Shown here: piece by piece, positions 1 through 5,817 of the stretch
Numbering within the stretch: the stretch's first letter is position 1
How the letters are laid out: every line of letters begins with the position of its first letter
Source of the DNA: CAZDIO01 sp964505555
GTDB taxonomy: Bacteria > Bdellovibrionota_C > UBA2361 > SZUA-149 > CAZDIO01
DNA: 20,650 nucleotides
Direction of reading: 5' to 3'
Assembly (NCBI GenBank): GCA_964505555.1
Contig: CAZDIO010000044.1
Location: forward strand, 1-20,650
Translations under genes and position numbers: made by a program
The notes under the pieces: model-generated
What the model was told of the DNA's origin: nothing
What the model saw: the letters and a program-made list of their open reading frames with translations, nothing else
Databases searched by the model: none

Positions 1-1182
1 AGGGAGCTTACTTTTCATCAGCTTGGAGAGCATGTTCTTCGTGCCTTGGTAAAACGCTACCATATTAAGGGTGAGGATGTTGGTGCCTTTATTTTTGGTT
101 CGGTGCTCTTAGATCCACGAACTCCAAACTGGGCCCGAGAAATTGTCTTTCGTGCCGGGCTTCCAAAAAGTCTCTACGCTCAAGCCGTTTCAAACAATTG
201 TATCTCCGGACTTGTCGCCATCACCTCAGTAGCCGAAGGCATTGCTACTGGAAATTACGAGATGGGGATTGCTGGTGGTGCGGAGTCGATGTCAAACCCA
301 ACACTGACTTTTAATCAACGAAGCACAAGAGCGTTTCTTAATCTCTTTCGTGAAAAAACTCTCGGTGGAAAGGTAAAATCAATCCTTGGTTTTCGTGGCC
401 CCCAGGACTTTCTTCCGGAAGCTCCCAGTATTACCGAACCCTCAACGGGCTTGACGATGGGGGAGCATATGGAGATTACGGCAAAGAAGTTTAAGATTAC
501 TCAAAAAGAACAAGATGAGATTGCGTATCTCAGCCATGCTCGGGCTGCTTCTGCCACAGAAGATGGTCGACTCACTCAGGAGATGGAACCGTTAGCAGGG
601 GTAAGTAAAGATCTCTTAATCAGAAAGGACACCTCGCTTGAAAAGCTTGCCAAACTAAAGCCAGTGTTTGATCGCAGCCCTCTAGGAACGATCACCGCTG
701 GAAACTCTAGCGCACTTACGGATGGTGCTTCTGTAGTATTTTTGATGTCTGAAGCACGAGCAAAAGCCGAGGGGAGGGAGATTCTTGCCTATATTCGGGG
801 GTATCAATATGCAGCGATTGACCCCGGTGATGGGTTATTAATGGCACCTGGAATTTGTGTTCCACGGATGTTAAAGAAACTAAACTTAACGCTTAGTGAT
901 TTTGATCTTATTGAGCTTCATGAGGCGTTTGGAGCTCAGGTAGTGGCAAATACGAAGGCGTGGAAGGAGGGATGGAAAGAGCCCGCCATAGGAGAGGTGC
1001 CAAGCGAGAAGTTAAACGTTTTAGGTGGCTCCATCGCGGTTGGACATCCCTTCTCCGCAACGGGGGGAAGAATTGTTACCACTCTTGCCCATGAGCTTAA
1101 AAGAAGAAACGCTCGGCGGGGGTTAATAAGTATCTGTGCCGCAGGTGCGATGGCGGGAGCGATGGTGTTGGAGCGGGAGTAG
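1..1182 (+). CDS. fadI: 3-ketoacyl-CoA thiolase, FadI/trifunctional-beta type (5' end outside window)
   Basis: The thiolase cleaves 3-ketoacyl-CoA with CoA to acetyl-CoA and a shortened acyl-CoA, the last step of fatty-acid beta-oxidation; FadI works with a FadJ-type alpha subunit. The frame is open from base 1 and the first residues (GEHVLRALV) already match the inside of the family's N-terminal domain, so the start lies upstream and the TTG at 46 is not the start. Visible landmarks are the acyl-accepting cysteine in SNNCISGLVAI (codon 199-201), MGEHMEITAKKFKI and LEKLAKLKPVFD typical of FadI/HADHB, the HEAFGAQ histidine motif, GGSIAVGHPFSATGGR, and the C-terminal CAAGAMAGAMVLE holding the second catalytic cysteine. 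The CAAG form, rather than CIGGG, favours FadI over FadA. It ends four bases before a long palindrome. The alpha subunit would be expected upstream, outside the window. Confidence 0.93.
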   Translation, partial: RELTFHQLGEHVLRALVKRYHIKGEDVGAFIFGSVLLDPRTPNWAREIVFRAGLPKSLYAQAVSNNCISGLVAITSVAEGIATGNYEMGIAGGAESMSNPTLTFNQRSTRAFLNLFREKTLGGKVKSILGFRGPQDFLPEAPSITEPSTGLTMGEHMEITAKKFKITQKEQDEIAYLSHARAASATEDGRLTQEMEPLAGVSKDLLIRKDTSLEKLAKLKPVFDRSPLGTITAGNSSALTDGASVVFLMSEARAKAEGREILAYIRGYQYAAIDPGDGLLMAPGICVPRMLKKLNLTLSDFDLIELHEAFGAQVVANTKAWKEGWKEPAIGEVPSEKLNVLGGSIAVGHPFSATGGRIVTTLAHELKRRNARRGLISICAAGAMAGAMVLERE

Positions 1183-1185
1183 GAC

Positions 1186-1391
1186 GCTGTATCAAAACCT
1201 TCTAAATCAAAGGCTCTGAAAGTTTTTATACACTATCTTAGACTTTCACTTCGACCTCTCCTTAAACTACACTTAGCCTTGCACTTGCTCTAAGTGGAAT
1301 TTTAGAGCAAGTGCAAGAGCAAGGCTAAGTGTAGTTTAAGTCGAAGGCTTAAAGACCCTAAGTCTAAGGTTTCTTGAGGTTTTGATACAGC
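1186..1391. repeat. 206-bp imperfect palindrome, possible non-autonomous mobile element
   Basis: Outer arms 1186-1200 and 1377-1391 are a perfect 15-bp inverted repeat. Inner arms 1262-1282 and 1319-1339 are a perfect 21-bp inverted repeat, and 1281-1293 pairs with 1302-1314 around a short loop. The remaining sequence pairs imperfectly, so the whole element can fold into one long hairpin. Its right half, 1302-1354, recurs without change at 4704-4756. It lies between the thiolase and the 3' end of a possible minus-strand ORF, where a hairpin could also end transcription from both sides. The design resembles a MITE or a large REP-like element, but no target-site duplication is obvious. Confidence 0.8.
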
Positions 1392-1408
1392 CTCTAAGTT
1401 TTTTAACG

Positions 1409-1951
1409 TTACTTTGATCTTTGGCATACGTATTTTGACACTGTAGAGTTTATCTTCTTGAGTAACCTCAAGAGTTCCTGCCTAAGCTTTATATCTTGGG
1501 GAGGAACAGAACTGAGCAGGAAGGTTTTATCGTTCGATGATGCTTTGAGCAGAGAGAGCATTGAAAAAGTTCTATTGAAAGCATCATCGGGCTGCCTGTC
1601 TCTCAAGTCTGAGACAGTTTCAAGGTCCCGACCATATCCTAGCGGAGCATACGGACATGCCTTCGAAGAAAAGAGATCAAAGCACGATATCGGGTACGCG
1701 GACGACTCGGAGAGTGGATCGACTCTCTTCCACATTGCCCAACCCAGACGAAGCCGCTCCTTCTCATTTACCGCTATCCAGATTTGATGAGGCAGCGAGC
1801 GCGGGTGCACAGGGCGGGCAAACCGGACCCACTCGCGGAGGGAGCGACTCCGGTACGGGGACGGTAAGGGGCAATCATTGATTACATCGGAGATCTTGAG
1901 ATAAACGGGGCGGAGGCCTTTCTCCGCCCCGTTCTCATGTAAAGGAACCAA
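1409..1951 (-). CDS. Doubtful hypothetical protein
   Basis: A 180-codon minus-strand ORF with a TTG start and no clear ribosome binding site. No family is recognised. Two plus-strand ORFs overlap it. Rough hand counts of GC by codon position make this strand the least unnatural: about 53/45/51% in the 3' half and 56/52/67% in the 5' half, with the second position lowest, as in real genes. The C-terminal part (around LRQELLRLLKKINSTV) looks like an amphipathic helix. Against it, a 12-bp perfect hairpin (1904-1933) sits inside its first codons, and codons for 9 arginines cluster near the N-terminus. If real, it diverges from rnpB and converges on the thiolase with the palindrome between them. 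It may instead be a degraded gene or non-coding. Confidence 0.28.
   Translation of the reverse strand: MVPLHENGAEKGLRPVYLKISDVINDCPLPSPYRSRSLREWVRFARPVHPRSLPHQIWIAVNEKERLRLGWAMWKRVDPLSESSAYPISCFDLFSSKACPYAPLGYGRDLETVSDLRDRQPDDAFNRTFSMLSLLKASSNDKTFLLSSVPPQDIKLRQELLRLLKKINSTVSKYVCQRSK
1904..1933. terminator. Strong GC-rich hairpin, terminator-like
   Basis: Perfect 12-bp arms, aacggggcggag and ctccgccccgtt, enclose a 6-nt loop. No T-run follows on the plus strand and only a weak one (TTTAT) on the minus strand. It could end transcription arriving towards rnpB, or be a stand-alone structure. Confidence 0.4.
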
Positions 1952-1994
1952 CTATTGTTAACAATGCCAGTTCTGTATCCTCTTTTTCCCTTCC

Positions 1995-2026
1995 TCGACA
2001 ACTTACCTCAAATGAGCCAAAATAAA
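1995..2026 (+). promoter_or_regulatory. Possible rnpB promoter
   Basis: TCGACA (1995-2000) lies about 18 nt before an AAAATA-like -10 around 2020-2025, placing a start close to the first pairing base of the RNase P RNA at 2030. Both boxes are imperfect. The position fits better than the sequence. Confidence 0.25.
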
Positions 2027-2029
2027 GCC

Positions 2030-2403
2030 GGGTTAGAGATTGGCGGATGGTCGCAGCCTGAGTACTCAGGTTGAGGAAAGTCGGGACACTGCAGAGTAAG
2101 TCGGCTGCTAACGGCAGCCTGGGGAAACCCAGAGATAGTGCCACAGAAAATAAACATCTCTTTCGCTTCGGCGCTGAGAGAAACGGTGAAACGGTGAGGT
2201 AAGAGCTCACCAGCGGTGTGGGTAACCACACCGGCTTGGTAAACCTCGGCTAGTGCAAGACCGAATAAGGGGGCAGGCACCAAAAGTGCCCGTGGCTACT
2301 CGTTACGTAACTCCCGGGTTGTGTCGCTTAGATGAATGACTATCGAGGAAGATGTCTTTTGATATCATCCAAACAGAATCTCGCTTATAGCCAGCTCTAG
2401 CCC
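2030..2403 (+). ncRNA. rnpB: RNase P RNA, bacterial type A
   Basis: This is the catalytic RNA that removes 5' leaders from precursor tRNAs together with the RnpA protein. The universally conserved blocks appear in order: GAGGAAAGTC at 2073-2082, GTGCCACAGAAAATAA at 2138-2153, the GGTAAACCTCGGCTAGTGCAA region after 2235, TAGATGAATGACTA at 2329-2342 and ACAGAATCTCGCTTAT at 2373-2388. The ends were set by helix P1: gggttagagattggc (2030-2044) pairs with gccagctctagccc (2390-2403), allowing GU pairs and a bulge. The length of about 374 nt is normal for type A. Open reading frames on the opposite strand here are chance. No clear terminator follows. True ends could differ by a few bases. Confidence 0.96.
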
Positions 2404-2441
2404 TTTTAAGCGTGTGCGTTGTTGATGCTTCCTTTGCTTTA

Positions 2442-2561
2442 TTTATTGAACACAGAGTTTCACAGGGTTGCACAGAGTTTTAAAGAGAGATCCCAAAATA
2501 ACTTATTTCACTCTAACTTATTTTACTCTGTGTAACCCTGCGAAACTCGGTGTTCAATAAA
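2442..2561. repeat. Palindromic repeat with 37-bp arms
   Basis: Arms 2442-2478 and 2525-2561 are inverted copies differing at about three positions (core TTTATTGAACAC, GAGTTTC, CAGGGTT, ACACAGAGT). The 46-bp centre is AT-rich and carries a short tandem of AACTTATTT. Sequences built on CACAGAGTTTCACAGAG are a known class of intergenic repeats in environmental bacterial genomes. It fills most of the gap between rnpB and the sugar transferase and is unrelated to the 1186-1391 palindrome. Confidence 0.8.
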
Positions 2562-2661
2562 AACAGGCAACAGATTATCCTTGTCTTAACGCCCTAGATA
2601 AAAACCCTCCTTCAAGGTATAGAGAGTTGTTGTATTCACCGACGATTAGGGGGAGTTAGCA

Positions 2662-4182
2662 GTGCTTAAACAACACTGGCGATTTGTTTCCAATGTAGAG
2701 CGTGTTGCAGATAATTTAATTATCATTGCTGCGTTCTTTGTAACCTATCACTTTCGTGATTCGCTCCTCTCTGCACTCAATTCAGTATCGTTTTTTCAAA
2801 CAAACGAACTTAGAACCCTTGCGCCGATCGAGGAGTACTTCATCGTCTTGGGAATCGCCCTTCCGCTCTACAATGCCATTTTGGGAATGCTCGGAGCGTA
2901 CCGGAGTATGCGCTTTTCTGGTGTGTGGTCACTGTTTCGAGTAATGACGGTTAGTTCACTCTGTGTGTTTATGCTCCAAGGTTCGATCCTTTACCTTTTG
3001 AAGCTTACACTGAGTAGAAGCTTTGTAGGGATCTTCTGTGCAAGCTGCGGGGTGGGATTGTTACTCGAGCGGTATCTTGTTTTATTACTCCTTCGGTATT
3101 TTCGAGCGCAGGGAAAAAACTACAGAAATCTCCTTATCGCCGGAACTGGCAAGCAAGCCTTAAAAGCATACGCTGAAATTTTGAAACGACCTGAGGTAGG
3201 AATAAACGTAGTGGGGTTTTCAGCGCTTCAGTCAGATGAGCAGCTAACGACAAGATTTCGAGTAAACGCCTCGTCAGGAGTTGAAACACAACTTAATGAG
3301 AACACGCAATGGACCTCGCGCGATTCTCTCCCCGCACGACTTGTTGCTACCCCGGAAACATTTGAGAAGGCCTTAAAAGAATACGCCATTGATGAGGTGC
3401 TTTTTACTGATGCCATCCCGTATTTTCCTATCGTTCAGGAGCTTGCGCAGATTGCAGCAGAAGAAGGGGTGCGGGTTACTATTGCTGCGGATCTTTTTAG
3501 TTTAGAGATCTTTCAATCTGATATTAGCTATTTTGGCTCATTACCGCTCATTCATTATCAACCCTCTCATGCGGGGACACTTGCGTTGGCTGGAAAGCGA
3601 GTCATTGATCTTGCTGTTTCGATGTTGCTTCTTATCCTGCTTTTTCCTGCAATGCTCGTTGTTTCTTTGATTATTAAGCTCGATAGTAAGGGGCCGGTGT
3701 TTTTTAAACAGGAGCGGGTGGGGTTAAATGGAAGACGGTTTGTGCTCCTTAAATTTCGCTCGATGATCGTTGGTGCAGAAAAACTTCTTCCCTCACTGTG
3801 GGAGCGAAATGAGATGCAGGGGCCGGTGTTTAAGCTCACAAACGATCCCCGAGTGACCCGAGTTGGAAAGATCTTAAGAAAATACAGCATTGATGAACTT
3901 CCACAGCTTATTAACGTCTTTCGTGGTGATATGAGTCTTGTGGGGCCCCGTCCTCCACTTCCTAATGAAGTCTCTCTCTATGTGAGAAAACATCGAAGAC
4001 GTCTCAGTATGAGACCGGGGCTTACCTGTACCTGGCAGGTGAGTGGAAGAAATGAAAACTCCGACTTTGAGCGGTGGATGGAGCTTGATTTAGATTATAT
4101 CGACAACTGGTCGTTGAGAAGGGATTTGAAGCTTCTTGTAAAGACCATCCCCGCAGTGCTTCTTGGTTCGGGGGCACGTTAA
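2662..4182 (+). CDS. Polyprenyl-phosphate sugar-1-phosphate transferase (exopolysaccharide/O-antigen initiating enzyme)
   Basis: This inner-membrane enzyme would move a sugar-1-phosphate from a nucleotide sugar onto undecaprenyl phosphate, the first step of lipid-linked glycan assembly. At 506 aa it has the family's usual long form. Residues 1-150 hold four to five membrane segments, residues about 155-300 a Rossmann-like domain (LLIAGTGKQA at 157-166), and residues 311-506 the bacterial sugar transferase domain. In that domain are a hydrophobic segment after GKRVIDLA, VFFKQERVG, KFRSM, the catalytic-site DELPQL near 411, MSLVGPRPP and RPGLTCTWQVSGR. The start is a GTG at 2662, with AGGGGGA about 8 nt upstream. 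The transferred sugar (glucose, galactose or a modified HexNAc) cannot be read from the sequence. Glycosyltransferases at 5818-7782 and 7918-9129 probably extend the same glycan. Confidence 0.93.
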   Translation: MLKQHWRFVSNVERVADNLIIIAAFFVTYHFRDSLLSALNSVSFFQTNELRTLAPIEEYFIVLGIALPLYNAILGMLGAYRSMRFSGVWSLFRVMTVSSLCVFMLQGSILYLLKLTLSRSFVGIFCASCGVGLLLERYLVLLLLRYFRAQGKNYRNLLIAGTGKQALKAYAEILKRPEVGINVVGFSALQSDEQLTTRFRVNASSGVETQLNENTQWTSRDSLPARLVATPETFEKALKEYAIDEVLFTDAIPYFPIVQELAQIAAEEGVRVTIAADLFSLEIFQSDISYFGSLPLIHYQPSHAGTLALAGKRVIDLAVSMLLLILLFPAMLVVSLIIKLDSKGPVFFKQERVGLNGRRFVLLKFRSMIVGAEKLLPSLWERNEMQGPVFKLTNDPRVTRVGKILRKYSIDELPQLINVFRGDMSLVGPRPPLPNEVSLYVRKHRRRLSMRPGLTCTWQVSGRNENSDFERWMELDLDYIDNWSLRRDLKLLVKTIPAVLLGSGAR

Positions 4183-4220
4183 AAAGGGGCGTGGTTGTTA
4201 TTTATCTGGATCCCACGCCC
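4181..4220 (-). terminator. Rho-independent terminator of the small minus-strand gene
   Basis: Read on the minus strand, an 8-bp stem GGGCGTGG/CCACGCCC (4213-4220 and 4187-4194) is followed by CTTTTT (4181-4185). On the plus strand there is no T-run after the stem, so it points to the minus gene at 4310-4495, although it abuts the stop codon of the convergent sugar transferase. Confidence 0.75.
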
Positions 4221-4309
4221 AAAGATCCTGATCTGCCAAGAAAAACCGATATCTCACGGGATGACCATCTTTCTTTTTTCTTTCGGTTGCAATTTGATCG
4301 AGTTCTGTT

Positions 4310-4495
4310 TCAAGAGGTCATTCCACTTGATACGACAGCACCAAATACCTCCGCATCGAGCTGATCAAAGGGACCGTTTGGATTATCAGCCAGTTCGGAA
4401 AATGCCTCAATCACCTGCGGCTCTTGCCCACGTTGGTACAGAAATACAATCGTTACCTCTCCCTTGCTAATGGCAAGTAGTCGAGTAATGGCCAT
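4310..4495 (-). CDS. Small hypothetical protein (61 aa)
   Basis: This small gene begins MAITRLLAISKGEVTIVFLY. The ATG at 4495 is chosen over the upstream one at 4546 because GGAGG sits 6 nt before it. The product has a short beta-rich start (GEVTIVFLYQRG) and an acidic second half (EAFSELADNPNGPFDQLDAEVF), with no signal peptide, membrane segment or known motif. Three independent signals support it: an extended -10 promoter at 4598-4606, a good ribosome binding site, and a classical terminator at 4181-4220. It stands alone, convergent with the sugar transferase. The function is not recognised. An antisense ORF at 4191-4364 also reads like protein but would overlap the terminator. Confidence 0.6.
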   Translation of the reverse strand: MAITRLLAISKGEVTIVFLYQRGQEPQVIEAFSELADNPNGPFDQLDAEVFGAVVSSGMTS

Positions 4496-4606
4496 GTGGA
4501 ACCTCCGTAAAAAACGCTTCTGAAAGTATTCAGGTCTGGCAGACAAGCCACTTCGAAAAGACCTGGACCTGAGTTATTTCAGCTTAGCTAAGCCCATATT
4601 ATAACA
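4496..4606 (-). promoter_or_regulatory. Promoter and structured leader of the 61-aa gene
   Basis: On the minus strand an extended -10, TGTTATAAT (4598-4606), is clear; the -35 is weak (GCTGTT at 17 bp). The resulting leader of about 95 nt contains an imperfect inverted repeat, CTGAAATAACTCAGGTC against AGACCTGAATACTTTCAG, ending about 20 nt before the GGAGG. A leader this structured before a 61-aa gene could attenuate transcription or control translation. No known riboswitch class was recognised. Confidence 0.5.
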
Positions 4607-4703
4607 ATTACGCATTACAAAACAGCTCAATAGGCCCTTCGAATCGTTATTTTTGTTTTTAATCTAACGGTGGAGAAACGGCGGAGGAGGCAAGGGTGTT
4701 AGC

Positions 4704-4770
4704 TTAGAGCAAGTGCAAGAGCAAGGCTAAGTGTAGTTTAAGTCGAAGGCTTAAAGGGGCTAGGTCTAAG
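4704..4770. repeat. Solo half of the 1186-1391 repeat
   Basis: Positions 4704-4756 are identical over 53 bp to 1302-1354, and the following bases continue with a few changes to TCTAAG. The left arm is missing, so this copy cannot form the long hairpin. It lies between the promoter of the 61-aa gene and the 3' end of the DsbA-like gene. The rest of the gap 4607-4831 holds an 8-T run (4771-4778) and the hairpin at 4794-4816; nothing else was recognised. Confidence 0.8.
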
Positions 4771-4793
4771 TTTTTTTTGGGGGGCACGTTAGG

Positions 4794-4816
4794 CGGGTGG
4801 GCAAGGTGCCCACCCG
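4794..4816 (-). terminator. Hairpin after the DsbA-like gene
   Basis: Perfect 10-bp arms CGGGTGGGCA and TGCCCACCCG lie about 15 nt beyond the stop of the minus-strand gene ending at 4832. No T-run follows on the minus strand, so it may be a processing or stabilising stem, or a terminator of relaxed type. Confidence 0.45.
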
Positions 4817-4831
4817 TTGATTACAAGGTGT

Positions 4832-5584
4832 TTATCCTTGTTTCTTCCAACGCTCAACGATCTCTTTAAAGTATGGAAGTGGTCTTGCTCCCTTAACTTG
4901 AACCCCGTTTACGAAAAACCCAGGTGTTCCTGATACTCCAAGTTTGGTCGCTAACGCTGCATCTTGTTCAACTTCAGCGGCGATCTTCGGATCAAGCAGG
5001 TCTTTTTTGAACTTTTCCACATCAAGACCGAGTTTTCCAGCAAGCTCTACATACAACTCATCTCCGAGTCGTTCTTGATTTGCAAAGAGCTCATCATGCA
5101 TCTCCCAAAATTTCCCCTGTTGCTTTGCGGCAAGCGAAGCGATCGCGGCTGGTTTTGCTTGGGGGTGAAAAGGAAGTGGAAGATTCTTAAAAGATACCTT
5201 CACATCATTCGGGTATTCTTTGAGAAGGTCATACATGACCTCCATTCCCCGTTTACAAAAGGGACACTGAAAATCAGAGAACTCAACAACGGTGATCTTT
5301 GCATTTGGGTTTCCCTTTACTGGGCTTGAGCCGACATCAACCTTTACAGGATTTTTAAACTGCGACTCCATCTCTTCCTGCTCGGCTTTTGCCTGTTGTT
5401 GCTGTCTGTCTTCCTGTTTTTTTCGAAAATAATTCTCAAGCGCCTCGCCTACTTTTTCTACATTCTTTTCGTTTGCGAGATAGCCTTCCATCGCTTTTTC
5501 AAACTCTGCAGAAGCAAGCGCTTGAGCAAAAGCGTTTTGTATTAACATCAGAGAGAGAACAGACAGGATCAGAACTTTTTTCAT
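4832..5584 (-). CDS. Periplasmic DsbA/BdbD-like thiol-disulfide oxidoreductase
   Basis: The protein makes, breaks or shuffles disulfide bonds in exported proteins. The 250-aa product starts with a Sec signal peptide (KK then a hydrophobic stretch, cleavage near NAFA/QA at residue 20). A charged helical, glutamine-rich region follows (about 25-78), like the N-terminal linker or dimerisation stalk of some DsbC- or ScsC-like proteins, then a thioredoxin domain. The active site is FSDFQCPFCKRG (CPFC at 107-110), and the cis-proline loop is SGTPGFFVNG (Pro 221). The start at 5584 is preferred over an ORF extension to 5686 because it gives a proper signal peptide; GGGG lies 9 nt upstream. Between this gene and the next (5585-5817) there is only a repeated CTTCGACGA motif near 5625-5655. 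The redox partner is not in the window. Confidence 0.9.
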   Translation of the reverse strand: MKKVLILSVLSLMLIQNAFAQALASAEFEKAMEGYLANEKNVEKVGEALENYFRKKQEDRQQQQAKAEQEEMESQFKNPVKVDVGSSPVKGNPNAKITVVEFSDFQCPFCKRGMEVMYDLLKEYPNDVKVSFKNLPLPFHPQAKPAAIASLAAKQQGKFWEMHDELFANQERLGDELYVELAGKLGLDVEKFKKDLLDPKIAAEVEQDAALATKLGVSGTPGFFVNGVQVKGARPLPYFKEIVERWKKQG

Positions 5585-5817
5585 CACGTGTAACCCCACT
5601 TTCAAACGTTCATTTTCTATTAATGTCTTCTTCGACGAGATATCTTCGACGAAAGAAGTGAACGAAAACTTTATTATTTTCAGCATTATGCTCCGTTCGA
5701 CTCTCTATAAACGATACTTTCGTTGGAAAGAAAAGGGGAGAAAAGAATAAGCCAATGTAGGGCTTTGTTTAGTGGCAATTCCCATAAAGTATGCCAGGAA
5801 TTGTGGTGAGGTTGGGA

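Noticed and set aside
46..48. TTG as start of the thiolase
   Set aside because: The frame is open to base 1 and upstream residues match the family, so the gene is simply cut by the window.
1458..1881. Plus-strand ORFs 1458-1787 and 1657-1881, the latter with GGAG 9 nt before its ATG and a hairpin after it
   Set aside because: In 1657-1881 my hand count gives the highest GC at codon position 2 (about 50 of 75, against 42 and 39 at positions 1 and 3), the reverse of normal genes, and the products are low-complexity. The 1458 ORF starts at TTG with no good binding site.
1935..2283. Minus-strand ORFs across the RNase P RNA
   Set aside because: They lie on conserved structural RNA and show no protein features.
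4191..4364. Plus-strand ORF reading VVVIYLDPTPKDPDLPRK, protein-like in composition
   Set aside because: It overlaps the minus-strand terminator and gene, its GTG has no spaced ribosome binding site, and it is probably an antisense-frame shadow.
5585..5686. Longer start for the DsbA-like protein
   Set aside because: It would bury the signal peptide 34 residues inside the protein.
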